Numbered from the stretch's first letter, positions 8,384 through 16,948 are shown. The stretch is 64,000 nucleotides of DNA from CAYNRA01 sp046296415 (GCA_046296415.1 JBKBLN010000005.1:38766-102765); one strand, 5' to 3'. Notes: generated by a model from the sequence alone, not told the origin. A program made the numbers and translations.

Positions 8384-8824
8384 TTAAGCAGTTTCTAGTA
8401 GGGTAATTTTTTGAATTTTATCACCTTGCTTGATTAAGTCGATGACTTCCAGGCCCTCGACTACTTTCCCAAAGCAAGTATGGTTACGATCGAGGTGAGC
8501 GGTATTGTTTCGGCTGTGGCAAATAAAGAATTGAGACCCACCGGTATTTCTCCCTCGGTGAGCCATCGAGAGCACACCCCGATCATGGTACTGGTTATTT
8601 CCAGTTAATTCGCATGGAATAGAATAACCGGGTCCACCAGCGCCAGTACCAGTGGGATCGCCACCTTGAATAACAAAATCGGGTATAACTCGGTGGAATG
8701 TGACGCCATCATAAAAACCGGAGGAGGCTAATTTAATGAAGTTATCGACGGTAATAGGAGCATCTTGTTCAAAAAATTCGATCACCATGGTTCCTTTGTC
8801 TGTGATCATTTCTGCTTTTTTCAT
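8384..8824 (-). CDS. Cyclophilin-type peptidyl-prolyl cis-trans isomerase
   Basis: This 146-aa protein is a minimal bacterial cyclophilin that catalyses prolyl isomerisation during folding. It contains FHRVIPDFVIQGGDPTGTGAGG with the catalytic Arg and the Phe/Gln of the active site, followed by LSMAHRGRNTGGSQFFICHS and HTCFGKVVEGLEVID. No signal peptide is present, so it should be cytoplasmic. The residue usually Trp in the cyclosporin-binding position appears as His (LDRNHTCFG), common in bacterial forms. It lies 26 bases downstream of the phosphatidylserine decarboxylase gene and is likely co-transcribed with it. Confidence 0.94.
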   Translation of the reverse strand: MKKAEMITDKGTMVIEFFEQDAPITVDNFIKLASSGFYDGVTFHRVIPDFVIQGGDPTGTGAGGPGYSIPCELTGNNQYHDRGVLSMAHRGRNTGGSQFFICHSRNNTAHLDRNHTCFGKVVEGLEVIDLIKQGDKIQKITLLETA

Positions 8825-8850
8825 ATAAACTGTAGTAAATTAGATGAATT

Positions 8851-9516
8851 TTAGGTGTTTTTCAAACGAGCAATAACGGTCTCACCTCCAACTGGGCGGT
8901 CATTCAAGTTGACCAGTATGTCGGCATCCAAGGGAAGGTAGATATCGACCCGGGAGCCGAACTTAATGAATCCAAATTCCTCACCTTGTTGAACAGGTTG
9001 GCCTTCCTTTACGTACCAACAGATTCGTTTCGCCAGAGCGCCGGCGATTTGCCTAAATAAAACTTCCTGACCACTGGAATGTTTTACGACAACCGTGGTT
9101 CGTTCATTTTCGGTACTCGCTTTAGGATGCCAGGCTACTAGGTATTTCCCTGGGTGATATTTAAAGTAGGATACGATACCCGAAAGGGGATTGAAATTAA
9201 TGTGTACATTAAATGGAGACATGAATATGGACACTTGTTTTCTAGGCCCATGAAAATATTCAGTTTCCACTACTTCTTCAATAACCACCACTTTTCCATC
9301 AGCTGGAGCTAAGATATGTTGGTTATTCAATGGAGATATCCTGGTCGGTTTTCGAAAAAACTGAAGGATAATCAAGTAGATGATTCCACTTGCCAATAAA
9401 ATAAGCGTGTGTAGCCAATCCAAATCGGGCAAGAAAAAACGAATGGCGGCGTTGATAGCAAGTAATGTAATGGCTCCAATGAGGAGCGTAGCAGTACCTT
9501 CTTTGTGAAGAGTCAT
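8851..9516 (-). CDS. psd: Phosphatidylserine decarboxylase family protein
   Basis: The enzyme makes phosphatidylethanolamine from phosphatidylserine using a pyruvoyl group formed by self-cleavage. The 221-aa protein has two N-terminal membrane helices (about 8-50), the ILAPADGKVVVIEEV strand, FMSPFNVHINFNP with the histidine, YHPGKYLVAWHPKASTENER, and the C-terminal processing motif FIKFGSRVDIYLP, in which the Ser after Gly would become the pyruvoyl group. This short form with FGSR instead of LGST is the type found in Bacteroidota and Archaea. It is the first gene of a unit with the cyclophilin gene, and is divergent from the TPR membrane protein gene. Confidence 0.93.
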   Translation of the reverse strand: MTLHKEGTATLLIGAITLLAINAAIRFFLPDLDWLHTLILLASGIIYLIILQFFRKPTRISPLNNQHILAPADGKVVVIEEVVETEYFHGPRKQVSIFMSPFNVHINFNPLSGIVSYFKYHPGKYLVAWHPKASTENERTTVVVKHSSGQEVLFRQIAGALAKRICWYVKEGQPVQQGEEFGFIKFGSRVDIYLPLDADILVNLNDRPVGGETVIARLKNT

Positions 9517-9536
9517 AAAGGATGACGTATTTTTTA

Positions 9537-9544
9537 CAAATATA
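9537..9544 (-). promoter_or_regulatory. Candidate -7 element for psd
   Basis: The minus strand reads TATATTTG, matching TAnnTTTG, 20 bases upstream of the psd ATG. No clear TTG is seen at the expected -33 distance. Confidence 0.35.
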
Positions 9545-9559
9545 AAGTTTTCCCTTCGG

Positions 9560-9586
9560 TTGGGATGAAAAGTACCTTTAAATTTG
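9560..9586 (+). promoter_or_regulatory. Candidate promoter for the TPR membrane protein gene
   Basis: TTG (9560-9562) and TAAATTTG (9579-9586) are spaced by 16 bases. Transcription would start near 9592, about 20 bases before the ATG at 9611 and just upstream of the parS-like site. Confidence 0.45.
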
Positions 9587-9610
9587 TCTTGTTGATCGAA
9601 TTCCCCAACT

Positions 9611-12013
9611 ATGTTTCACGTGAAAAAAACGCATTTTTCTATTAACTCAATACGCCAATTTTTACCTTATGCCCTGATTGTCATGGGCTTCGGTGTGATG
9701 CTAGTGTCTAGCTTGTGGGGATCCGAATATACTAAGATTTGGCAAAGCCTATCCATTTTAAAGGAAACAGGGGTTTCACGCGTATTACCTGGCACGTTGG
9801 GTTTTCAACCGCAATGGGAGGAGCCAGTCTATTATGTTCAGCAAATTTGGCTTCCAACAGCCGTCACGGTACCCACTTGGATTTGGCAAGTAGCGGGTAT
9901 AAGTCTGTGGATATTATGGTTTGGATTTGCCTATGCATTTTTATCCAAAGGAAAGTCCTACTTCGGTTTATGGATGGTATTTTTAGCCCTCAGTTTTTTT
10001 TGTTTTCGTTGGGAGGTAGTTTGGAATACAACAAATCCATACGTTTATTTCGGCTTGGTCTTCATCATCGGGTTATTCTCACACGGATTGGTCCATGGAT
10101 GGATTTCGGTAGGCCGACAGCTCGGTCTTGCCATCATGGCATTTTTACTTTTTAGTGTATCCCTGTACTTGGGCAAGTCAAAAGAGCCATTAGCCACGAT
10201 GTGGGGTTATGGAAGTTTGTGGTTGTTTGGCATGGCGCTTTGGTTTATTGCGTGGTCAGGTCCAACCTTGTTGGCAGGAATGTATTCATTGATTTTTCAA
10301 AATTCAGAAAAGGGAAAGTCAAACTGGAAAACCTTGGTCCTGATTTTCACTATTTATGCCATTAATTTACTTTGGATGTATGCTCATGAAGTAAAATGGA
10401 TTGAAGATTCCACTCCATGGTTAGCTCCTATTCACTTGTGGGCCATCAGTTGTTTTTCAGGTTGGTGGTTTTGGAATCAAAAAGGTGGCCAAAATGCACC
10501 CCATCATTTTTCACGAATTATGTGGATAGCTGGTTTTTTAAGTGTTGTACTCATTTACTCATGGAGTGAACTGGCTTGGTTGGATGCTTGGAAAGAGGTG
10601 CTAAGCGAATGGATCACAATTTCCTTCTTTTGGATGGGGCTGGCATATCTTCTTCATTTACTCGTCAACTTTTTTCAACCCATACAAGCGGGTATCAATA
10701 TAACACCCATTTGGCACCAGCCACGACGATTCCCTTGGTTATTAACTCAGCTAGGGGGGATAGTGGCCTGCTTTGTCACACTATCATTTAAAAATGGGTA
10801 CACGGTTGATCAAGCTATCGCGGGTAGTTTGTATCAACAGGCCGACTATCATCACCAGGTTGGAGAGGAAACGGTGGCCGAGACATTGTATCGGGAAGGC
10901 TTGGTCTATGATCCCTATGGATGGAAAGGAAATTATTCATTGGGTATGTTGGCTCGAAAACACCAAGATCCTACTTTGGCTGCTACGTATTTCCAACGGA
11001 TAACCCAAAAAAATGCGGAGCCATCGGCTGTGATTGCTTTGGCACAAAGCTTAGAGTCGGAAAATTTATTTTTTGAAGGAGTTTTTGGGCTTCAAAAGGC
11101 CATTCAAAAAAAGCCAGACGCTCGGGTCATGACGCAATTGGCCTATTTATTTGACCGAGCAAACTTACAGGATAGTGCAAATTATTACAGAAGTATGGCC
11201 TATGAATGGGCACCTGAACAATCCGTGGAAAAGTCAAATTACCTCATTTCATGGATCGACCAAGGAAAACTTCCTTCGGTACAACCACCTCAAAGTCCAT
11301 TGACTATCGGAGAAAAGGCCAATTGGATGGCACTGGCCAAGGTGCATGACCAGTCCTGGGTATTTGAGCCAGACACTACACTTCCTAGGGGAGTGGATCG
11401 ATTTGCTTGGGTTTTTAATCAGGTGACCACAGCAAAAGAAAAATTTTGGGATCCAACCTCCTGGGAAAGGGGAGCACCCGGTTGGGAGTTATTTCAGAAA
11501 GAACTGGTCTATGCCAAAGCAGTTCATTTATATAATCTTGGATATCGACGAGAGGGGATAGATGTCATGCAACGTCAAATCATTTCGGCAACAGACTCGA
11601 TACCCAACTTATTTTTATTTCAATATGGGACTTGGTTGGTGGAGCAAGGTGCTTGGGGACCCTTCCAAAAAAATGTTTTTCCAAGATTATCTCAAAGCCA
11701 GCAAGGTAAAATAAAAACGATTGAGGCGTGGAAAAGAAAACAAAAGGAGCAATGGGAGGAATGGCGCGGGAGAAGCTTGTCGCCGGAAGAGACATGGAAC
11801 CAGTATCCATTTAATGAACGCATCATCTTGGATCAAGTGAACCAAATGATAAAAAAACAAGGAAAAGACAAAGCGTATCGGTATTTAGTTCGAGCCTTGG
11901 ATTTTTATGATGAGCCGATTGCATGGTGGGAAAAATATGTCGAATTGGCAAATGAACTTGGATTAAGTTCTTATGCAAAAGATGGATTAGAGGAAATAAA
12001 GAAAAAGCAATAA
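9611..12013 (+). CDS. Large membrane protein with C-terminal TPR-like repeats
   Basis: This 800-aa protein has an N-terminal half with roughly ten hydrophobic helices (about residues 15-395) and a soluble C-terminal half. The soluble part contains helix-turn-helix repeats of the tetratricopeptide type, for example AETLYREGLVYDPYGWKGNYSLGMLA in parts and AATYFQRI followed by SAVIALAQSLESE. No catalytic motif was recognised, so the function is unknown; such proteins often scaffold envelope complexes. The start is supported by a promoter-like sequence just upstream. Its first codons (MFHVK) are encoded by a parS-like palindrome. The frame remains open for 49 codons after the TAA stop (see the separate entry), which hints at an altered C-terminus. 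Confidence 0.8.
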   Translation: MFHVKKTHFSINSIRQFLPYALIVMGFGVMLVSSLWGSEYTKIWQSLSILKETGVSRVLPGTLGFQPQWEEPVYYVQQIWLPTAVTVPTWIWQVAGISLWILWFGFAYAFLSKGKSYFGLWMVFLALSFFCFRWEVVWNTTNPYVYFGLVFIIGLFSHGLVHGWISVGRQLGLAIMAFLLFSVSLYLGKSKEPLATMWGYGSLWLFGMALWFIAWSGPTLLAGMYSLIFQNSEKGKSNWKTLVLIFTIYAINLLWMYAHEVKWIEDSTPWLAPIHLWAISCFSGWWFWNQKGGQNAPHHFSRIMWIAGFLSVVLIYSWSELAWLDAWKEVLSEWITISFFWMGLAYLLHLLVNFFQPIQAGINITPIWHQPRRFPWLLTQLGGIVACFVTLSFKNGYTVDQAIAGSLYQQADYHHQVGEETVAETLYREGLVYDPYGWKGNYSLGMLARKHQDPTLAATYFQRITQKNAEPSAVIALAQSLESENLFFEGVFGLQKAIQKKPDARVMTQLAYLFDRANLQDSANYYRSMAYEWAPEQSVEKSNYLISWIDQGKLPSVQPPQSPLTIGEKANWMALAKVHDQSWVFEPDTTLPRGVDRFAWVFNQVTTAKEKFWDPTSWERGAPGWELFQKELVYAKAVHLYNLGYRREGIDVMQRQIISATDSIPNLFLFQYGTWLVEQGAWGPFQKNVFPRLSQSQQGKIKTIEAWKRKQKEQWEEWRGRSLSPEETWNQYPFNERIILDQVNQMIKKQGKDKAYRYLVRALDFYDEPIAWWEKYVELANELGLSSYAKDGLEEIKKKQ
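9612..9627. promoter_or_regulatory. parS-like ParB binding site
   Basis: TGTTTCACGTGAAAAA matches the widely conserved bacterial parS consensus TGTTTCACGTGAAACA at 15 of 16 positions, and the 12-base palindromic core TTTCACGTGAAA is perfect. It overlaps the start codon of the TPR membrane protein gene, encoding FHVK. ParB spreading from such sites directs chromosome segregation. Overlap with coding sequence is common for parS sites. Confidence 0.75.
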
Positions 12014-12163
12014 AAAAACAGGAGAAATAGGTTTTGGCTACCCGCACTAACCTTTTGTCCACTAGAACAACCCCCTATCGGTAAAAAAAAGGAATTGGTG
12101 GAAAAACAACGTAAAGAGCCAGCAACATTATTTAAGTTTGTTGAGGATAAAAAGTTGATATGA
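12014..12163 (+). other. In-frame open extension after the TPR gene stop; possible remnant or small gene
   Basis: After the TAA at 12011-12013 the same frame stays open for 49 codons and ends at TGA 12161-12163, which overlaps the ATG of the ABC ATPase gene (ATGA). The predicted residues include FCPLEQPPIGKKKELVEKQR and a charged tail ending FVEDKKLI. There is no ATG in it; the only near-standard starts are TTG 12095 and GTG 12098. It may be the old C-terminus of the upstream gene, a small protein with a TTG start, or chance. A -7-like TAAGTTTG occurs at 12133-12140, which might instead mark this stretch as the 5' region of the ABC gene. Confidence 0.35.
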
Positions 12164-12909
12164 AAAAGATTATAGAGACAAAGGATATTTCGAAGCGGTA
12201 TGTGATGGGAACAGAGGTGGTAGATGCCTTGAAGTCCATCTCCATCACGATTCATAAAGGGGAATACGTGGCATTCATGGGGCCTTCGGGTTCTGGAAAG
12301 TCAACGCTCATGAATATCATTGGTTGTTTAGATTCACCTACCCAAGGAACCTACATTTTAAATGAAAAGGATGTAAGTTCTATGTCGGAGGGTGAATTGG
12401 CCGATGTCCGCAATAAAGAAATTGGCTTTGTTTTTCAAACATTCAATCTTTTGCCTCGTCAAAGTTCCTTGGAAAACGTTGCCTTACCTCTAATATATGC
12501 AGGGTATTCGAAATCAGAGCGGACCAAACGAGCCCAGGAAGTCTTGCAAAGTGTTGGATTGGGAGAGCGCTCTATGCATAAACCCAATGAGCTATCGGGG
12601 GGACAGCGGCAACGGGTGGCCGTGGCCCGAGCGCTAGTGAATCATCCAAGTATCTTACTTGCCGATGAGCCAACAGGGAACTTAGATACAAAGACATCCT
12701 ATGAAATCATGGCGCTTTTTGAAGATATTCATGCGCAAGGAAATACCATAATCATGGTCACCCATGAAGAGGACATCGCCAACTATGCCCATCGGATTAT
12801 ACGATTGCGAGATGGCCTGATCGAGTCGGATGTAAAAAATCCCAATCCAACCAATCCAACCGAAATGGCTAAAAAGTTAGCCTCAATGCAAGCTGAAAAA
12901 AGCCATTAG
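12160..12909 (+). CDS. ABC transporter ATP-binding protein (MacB/LolD family)
   Basis: This 249-aa ATPase has Walker A GPSGSGKST (about residues 41-49), a Q-loop in FVFQTFNLLP, the signature LSGGQRQRVAVARAL, Walker B ILLADEPTGNLD and the switch histidine in MVTHEEDIA. The GNLDTKTS continuation and the FNLLP loop are those of the MacB/LolD/FtsE group that energises lipoprotein sorting, efflux or peptide export. No FtsX/MacB-type permease gene is adjacent, so the partner must be encoded elsewhere. The C-terminal tail has a short tandem Asn-Pro-Thr stretch (NPNPTNPTE). The start codon overlaps the TGA of the small frame before it. Confidence 0.92.
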   Translation: MKKIIETKDISKRYVMGTEVVDALKSISITIHKGEYVAFMGPSGSGKSTLMNIIGCLDSPTQGTYILNEKDVSSMSEGELADVRNKEIGFVFQTFNLLPRQSSLENVALPLIYAGYSKSERTKRAQEVLQSVGLGERSMHKPNELSGGQRQRVAVARALVNHPSILLADEPTGNLDTKTSYEIMALFEDIHAQGNTIIMVTHEEDIANYAHRIIRLRDGLIESDVKNPNPTNPTEMAKKLASMQAEKSH

Positions 12910-13018
12910 GTCGACAATTTTTACGAAAGAAACGATAAGTTCAGTTGTTTAACTTCATTTGGATAGACGGAAACACTTTTAAAAACGTTTTAGCAAAAAT
13001 TAAATCAATACGTATTCA

Positions 13019-13516
13019 ATGAAAAAGATTATTGCATTCGCAACGGCATTTTGTTTGAGTTTTGTGGGTATGGCGCAAGATAAAGCACCAGCAAGTCCCA
13101 AAATGACGGTAGAAACGTCCAATGCCAAGTTAACCTATGGCCAACCATCCAAAAAAGGCCGTGAAATTTTTGGTAAGTTGGTACCCTATGGCCAAGTTTG
13201 GCGTACAGGAGCCAATGAAGCTACCACAATAGAATTTAAAAAAGAGGTTACGTTTGGTGGAAAGAAAGTAAAAGCGGGAACGTATTCACTTTTCACAATT
13301 CCAGGAGAAAGTGAATGGACCTTTATTCTCAATAGCGAATTAGGTCAATGGGGGGCATACAAATACAATGAAATTAAGGGCAAAAATGTGGCGGAGGTGA
13401 AGGTGAAATCTACCACCAATGCGACTGAGGTGGAGAAAATGACCTTCAATCTAGATGATAGCAACTTATCACTCATGTGGGATAAGGTTAAAGTATCGGT
13501 TCCTTTGAAATACTAA
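13019..13516 (+). CDS. DUF2911 domain-containing secreted protein
   Basis: This 165-aa protein starts with a signal peptide cleaved after about residue 20 (FVGMAQ|DKAPAS). The rest is one DUF2911 domain: an opening beta strand with LTYGQPSKKGREIFGKLVPYG in parts, then VWRTGANEATTIEF, GGKKVKAGTYSLFTIPG and EWTFILNSE. This all-beta family is widespread in Bacteroidota and is predicted to be periplasmic or secreted; its biochemical role is not known. It stands alone between the ABC ATPase gene (110-base gap) and a strong bidirectional terminator. Confidence 0.93.
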   Translation: MKKIIAFATAFCLSFVGMAQDKAPASPKMTVETSNAKLTYGQPSKKGREIFGKLVPYGQVWRTGANEATTIEFKKEVTFGGKKVKAGTYSLFTIPGESEWTFILNSELGQWGAYKYNEIKGKNVAEVKVKSTTNATEVEKMTFNLDDSNLSLMWDKVKVSVPLKY

Positions 13517-13532
13517 GAATTGTTTCTTCATG

Positions 13533-13566
13533 AAAAGAGGGCGACTGTTTTCAGTCGCCCTCTTTT
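13533..13566. terminator. Bidirectional terminator after DUF2911 gene
   Basis: A 15-base arm AAAAGAGGGCGACTG (13533-13547) pairs with CAGTCGCCCTCTTTT-type sequence (13552-13566) around a TTTT loop, followed by T. It lies between convergent genes. Confidence 0.88.
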
Positions 13567-14730
13567 TTAATATAGTGGATAACTACCAGGAAGCCTAAAA
13601 AAGGAGAGATTGGAACATGTCAAGGTGAAAAGTAGCAAGAAGAATAGCATCAATCGCATGTCTTGTTCTGACCAATACCTTCGAATTTCGATCAGGGAAA
13701 AAAGAATAAAAGGAAAAAAATAGGATAGGCCACGACTTAGATCGTAAGCGCCCATGGCAAAGAGACTACTTAGAATAAATAAACTGACGAATCCGAAAGT
13801 CCTGAGATACTGCTTGTCCTGAAGGTTGAGAAGAATAAACAGGCTAACGAAACCTAATGTGCCCTTGTATCCTCTCCAAAGAGAAAAGCCTAGGCATTTT
13901 ACATTTTCATATAAGGTAGAAATGAATTCTTCGATTAAAGAATGTAGCGGAAAAAAACTCGGTGGAAAAAAATTGATTTGAAGAAGAATTCGGGTGGTGG
14001 TATATCCCAAAATCGCAAGTAAAATGGCGAAAAATGGGGCATTCACCATTTTTTTCCAAGTCCAATCATCTTTTGAAAATTGAAACATTCCCCACCAAGA
14101 CAAAATACCAAAAAGGCTAACAAATGCCCTTTCATCAATCCAAGAGGCTAAAAATGCGCAGGAAAAAAGCAAGGCGGGGTGATTGAATCGGAGGCAGAGG
14201 AGTAACAGAAAAAAAGCGATTGAATCGCCATACAGAAATATGTCCTGCCAAAAAGCACTGAGGTAGTAGGTTGAGGAGAGGGGAATGAGAAAAAGGAAAA
14301 GAGTAAATGGATTTTTAAAATAGAAGGACAACCATTGATATAGAAATAGAACGAATAATGGCAAAAGAGCTAATTGAATAAAAAACACCTTCCAAAAAAA
14401 ATACTGAATACCAATCAACCGGGAAAGCAAAGGCAAAAAAAGCCGATAAGTCATTTTAAATCGGTGATCCTCTTGAGGAATATTGAGTTCTAGCAAGTGT
14501 TTTGTTAGGTCTTCATGTTGGAGTTCGATAATTTGAATCGTATTGACGTGTGTGGAAGTAGGCCAGTTTTTAAATAGAATGTCAATATTTTTTAAACCTC
14601 CGGGAAAGAAAAAAATATTCAAAAGGAGGCCTAAAAAAATAGTTGAGAATATCAATTTACCTGCTTTATACTTGCCAGACCAGATCCATTTGATGAAAAA
14701 AAGCTCTAAGCTCTGGACAAATTGATTCAT
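13567..14730 (-). CDS. Polytopic membrane protein of unknown function
   Basis: This 387-aa protein is very hydrophobic with about nine or ten predicted helices from residue 24 to the C-terminus, rich in Phe and Leu. No catalytic motif was recognised. A non-membrane segment follows the first helix (about residues 45-95, containing STHVNTIQIIELQHEDL), the place where envelope glycosyltransferases of the GT-C type carry their first loop, but no clear DxD or similar motif is seen. It begins 12 bases after GDP-L-fucose synthase on the same strand, so a role in surface glycan synthesis or display is plausible by context only. Confidence 0.75.
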   Translation of the reverse strand: MNQFVQSLELFFIKWIWSGKYKAGKLIFSTIFLGLLLNIFFFPGGLKNIDILFKNWPTSTHVNTIQIIELQHEDLTKHLLELNIPQEDHRFKMTYRLFLPLLSRLIGIQYFFWKVFFIQLALLPLFVLFLYQWLSFYFKNPFTLFLFLIPLSSTYYLSAFWQDIFLYGDSIAFFLLLLCLRFNHPALLFSCAFLASWIDERAFVSLFGILSWWGMFQFSKDDWTWKKMVNAPFFAILLAILGYTTTRILLQINFFPPSFFPLHSLIEEFISTLYENVKCLGFSLWRGYKGTLGFVSLFILLNLQDKQYLRTFGFVSLFILSSLFAMGAYDLSRGLSYFFPFILFSLIEIRRYWSEQDMRLMLFFLLLFTLTCSNLSFFRLPGSYPLY

Positions 14731-14742
14731 ATGTGTCGTAGG

Positions 14743-15684
14743 CTATTGTTTTCGAATATTTTTATTTTGAATGTAGTCTTGGTAAACTCGAGTAATTCCA
14801 TCCTCCAAGGTGATGCTGTGTTTCCAACCTAGGTTATGTAATTTACTCACATCCATTAGTTTACGCGGGGTACCATCCGGTTTTGAAGTATTCCATCGGA
14901 TCATACCTTGAAATCCAACCACCTTTTGAATGGTTTCGGCTAGCTCTTTAATGGTTACATCTTCACCGGTACCGATGTTGACTAAACCACCGTCTGAATA
15001 CGTTTTCATAACATGGTAGCAGGCATCAGCGAGGTCATCCGCATGTAAAAATTCTCTTTTTGGAGATCCTGAGCCCCACACCTCAACCGTTTCTGCTTGA
15101 TTTAATTTGGCTTCGTGAAACTTCCGAATAAGAGCGGGAAGAACATGGGAGTTTTGTAGATCATAATTATCATTCGGCCCATAGAGGTTGGTGGGCATAA
15201 CTGAAATGAAATCACATCCATATTGATCCCGATAGGCTTCACACATTTTAATACCCGCAATTTTTGCGATGGCATATGGCTCATTCGTTGGCTCGAGTAG
15301 ACCCGTTAGGAGATAGTCTTCTTTTAGGGGTTGTGGCGCAAGCTTGGGGTAGATGCAGGATGAACCTAGAAATAGCAATTTTTTTACACCATGTACATAC
15401 GATTGGTGAATAATATTGTTTTGAATTTGTAAGTTTTCGTAGATAAAATCGGCACGAAAAGTGTTATTAGCATGAATTCCCCCCACTTTAGCGGCAGCAA
15501 GAAAAACATAATCTGGTTTTTCTGTGGCAAAAAAGTGGGAAACGGCCTGTTGGTTACGTAAGTCAAGCTCTTGAGAGCTTTTTAGAATAAAATTTGTGAA
15601 GCCGTCCGCCAAGAGTCGACGATGAATAGCGGATCCTACCATGCCTCGATGGCCTGCGATGTAGATTTTACCTGATTTTTCCAA
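14743..15684 (-). CDS. fcl: GDP-L-fucose synthase
   Basis: The enzyme epimerises and reduces GDP-4-keto-6-deoxymannose to GDP-L-fucose with NADPH. The 313-aa protein begins with the nucleotide-binding motif IYIAGHRGMVGSAI, then carries the FLGSSCIYP serine motif with the family cysteine, the YxxxK pair in EPYAIAKIAG, MPTNLYGPNDNYD and SGSPKREFLHADDLADAC. All fit the short-chain dehydrogenase WcaG/Fcl family at full length. GDP-mannose 4,6-dehydratase (gmd), the previous enzyme, is not adjacent. The membrane protein gene downstream is probably in the same transcript. Confidence 0.95.
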   Translation of the reverse strand: MEKSGKIYIAGHRGMVGSAIHRRLLADGFTNFILKSSQELDLRNQQAVSHFFATEKPDYVFLAAAKVGGIHANNTFRADFIYENLQIQNNIIHQSYVHGVKKLLFLGSSCIYPKLAPQPLKEDYLLTGLLEPTNEPYAIAKIAGIKMCEAYRDQYGCDFISVMPTNLYGPNDNYDLQNSHVLPALIRKFHEAKLNQAETVEVWGSGSPKREFLHADDLADACYHVMKTYSDGGLVNIGTGEDVTIKELAETIQKVVGFQGMIRWNTSKPDGTPRKLMDVSKLHNLGWKHSITLEDGITRVYQDYIQNKNIRKQ

Positions 15685-15743
15685 TTTTTTAGTAATTTGG
15701 ATCGTTTGAATTCATATACTGCGCTAAAATACAATAGGATATC

Positions 15744-16703
15744 TTGAAAATAAAGCAAATTATAGGACTACTGCTTTTAAACTTAGCAAGTGGTTTTCTA
15801 GGACAGGCACAATCATCGATTCCTAAGCCAAAGACACGGGAGGAAATTCGGGCAGAGAGACGACAAGGTACGCTAGAGGAGCGAATCGAGCGAGTGCTTC
15901 CTGTGGATGTAACTTTGCCAAAAGCGTCGGTCAAGTTGCCAGGTGCAGCTCCTATTTCAGGAGTTGAAGATGCTAAAAAGTATATTTCGGAGACCATTCC
16001 GGGATTAAAAAAGCAGGGGAAGGCCAAAATAAAAAAAGGAAAGGAAGCCATACTTTCTGCCAAAGATGTATTTGATGGCAAAAAGTATGGTGATTATTCT
16101 GTACAAAAGAATGTATACAAGCGAGGAACGGGAGCCAGAATGGTGTATATGGAATACTATACATTGAAAGGGACCTCCAGGCCTCTTCCTTTTGTACGAG
16201 AAATTTTCTGGGTAGATACTCGTACAGGAAAAGTCGTGCAAGCATTAGGTCGAGATCGTGAACGCTATGCTCTATTGCATGGCCCCTACAAGGAATATGT
16301 CGGCGAAGTTTTGGTCAAGGAGGGATTCTATTATTTGGGAGCTCGGGATGGACGATGGCTCGAGCACGACACAAAAAATATATTGTTGGATAAAACGTAT
16401 TGGGAGCGAGGTTTTTTGGCTGAGTCCAAAAAGACCTATTTTGACAGCACACATTTGCGACTTAGGGAAGTCATCCCGGTACACTACGGGCAAGAAACGG
16501 GAATGTATTACGCATTCCACGAATCAGGTACCGTGGCGTTGGAGGGAATGATGGAGGATGGGGTCCGGATCGGAAAGTGGGTGGAGTATTTTCCTACGGG
16601 TAACCGTAGAAAAAAAGAATGGCAATATGAACCAGACCAAACGGAACCGACCTTGTTGAGGGAATATAATGACCGAGGGCAGCTGATATATGAGAAGAAA
16701 TAA
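15744..16703 (+). CDS. Secreted protein with MORN/YwqK-like repeats
   Basis: This 319-aa protein starts with TTG (15744), because an in-frame TAG lies only 9 bases upstream and a signal peptide (LLLLNLASGFLGQAQ) begins at once. The middle is basic (KKQGKAKIKKGKEAIL). The C-terminal half has repeats with the spacing of YwqK/MORN units: LHGPYKEYVGEVLVKEGFYYLG, in parts, then GARDGRWLEHD, QETGMYYAFHESGTVALEGMMEDGVRIGKW (in parts) and WVEYFPTGNRRKKEW. Such beta-hairpin repeats are common in Bacteroidota envelope proteins and usually mediate binding. The precise function is unknown. It is divergent from fcl with a 59-base gap. Confidence 0.82.
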   Translation: MKIKQIIGLLLLNLASGFLGQAQSSIPKPKTREEIRAERRQGTLEERIERVLPVDVTLPKASVKLPGAAPISGVEDAKKYISETIPGLKKQGKAKIKKGKEAILSAKDVFDGKKYGDYSVQKNVYKRGTGARMVYMEYYTLKGTSRPLPFVREIFWVDTRTGKVVQALGRDRERYALLHGPYKEYVGEVLVKEGFYYLGARDGRWLEHDTKNILLDKTYWERGFLAESKKTYFDSTHLRLREVIPVHYGQETGMYYAFHESGTVALEGMMEDGVRIGKWVEYFPTGNRRKKEWQYEPDQTEPTLLREYNDRGQLIYEKK

Positions 16704-16948
16704 GGTAAATACTTGGAAATGAGAAGTCTATATGGAACCAGGTGAAAATCCCGGATTGGAGGGGAAAATTCGGTCTAGAATACCCTAAAATGTAGATTCT
16801 TCCCTTAATTTTCCAATAAAAAGATTCAATTAAAGTAAATCTTCTAAAAAAAGTCCAAAATTTTGTCTTGTAGATTTGGTTTCTCGTGAATGTGTTTTAA
16901 TTTTGCAACCCAAAAACTACGCGTATTTTCTAATTCACTTCATATCTA
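16704..16948. other. Intergenic region upstream of atpD
   Basis: This 245-base AT-rich stretch holds the atpD promoter at 16875-16905. The segment around 16735-16760 contains AGGTGAAAATCC, which resembles one strand of a cobalamin riboswitch core but lacks the rest. An 18-codon frame starts at ATG 16732 and has no support. Confidence 0.4.
16875..16905 (+). promoter_or_regulatory. Bacteroidota-type promoter for atpD
   Basis: TTTG (16875-16878) and TAATTTTG (16898-16905) are separated by 19 bases, a full match to the -33/-7 consensus. The atpD ATG follows 43 bases later. Confidence 0.7.

Noticed and set aside
16730..16775. Partial resemblance to a cobalamin riboswitch core (GGAACC then AGGTGAAAATCC)
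   Set aside because: The stem that should flank it carries a mismatch, the following CCCCGC-type segment is missing, and the downstream gene is atpD, not a B12-related gene. A covariance search would decide.
16732..16788. An 18-codon frame starting at ATG 16732
   Set aside because: It is too short, has no hydrophobic or family-like features, and is not coupled to a neighbouring gene.
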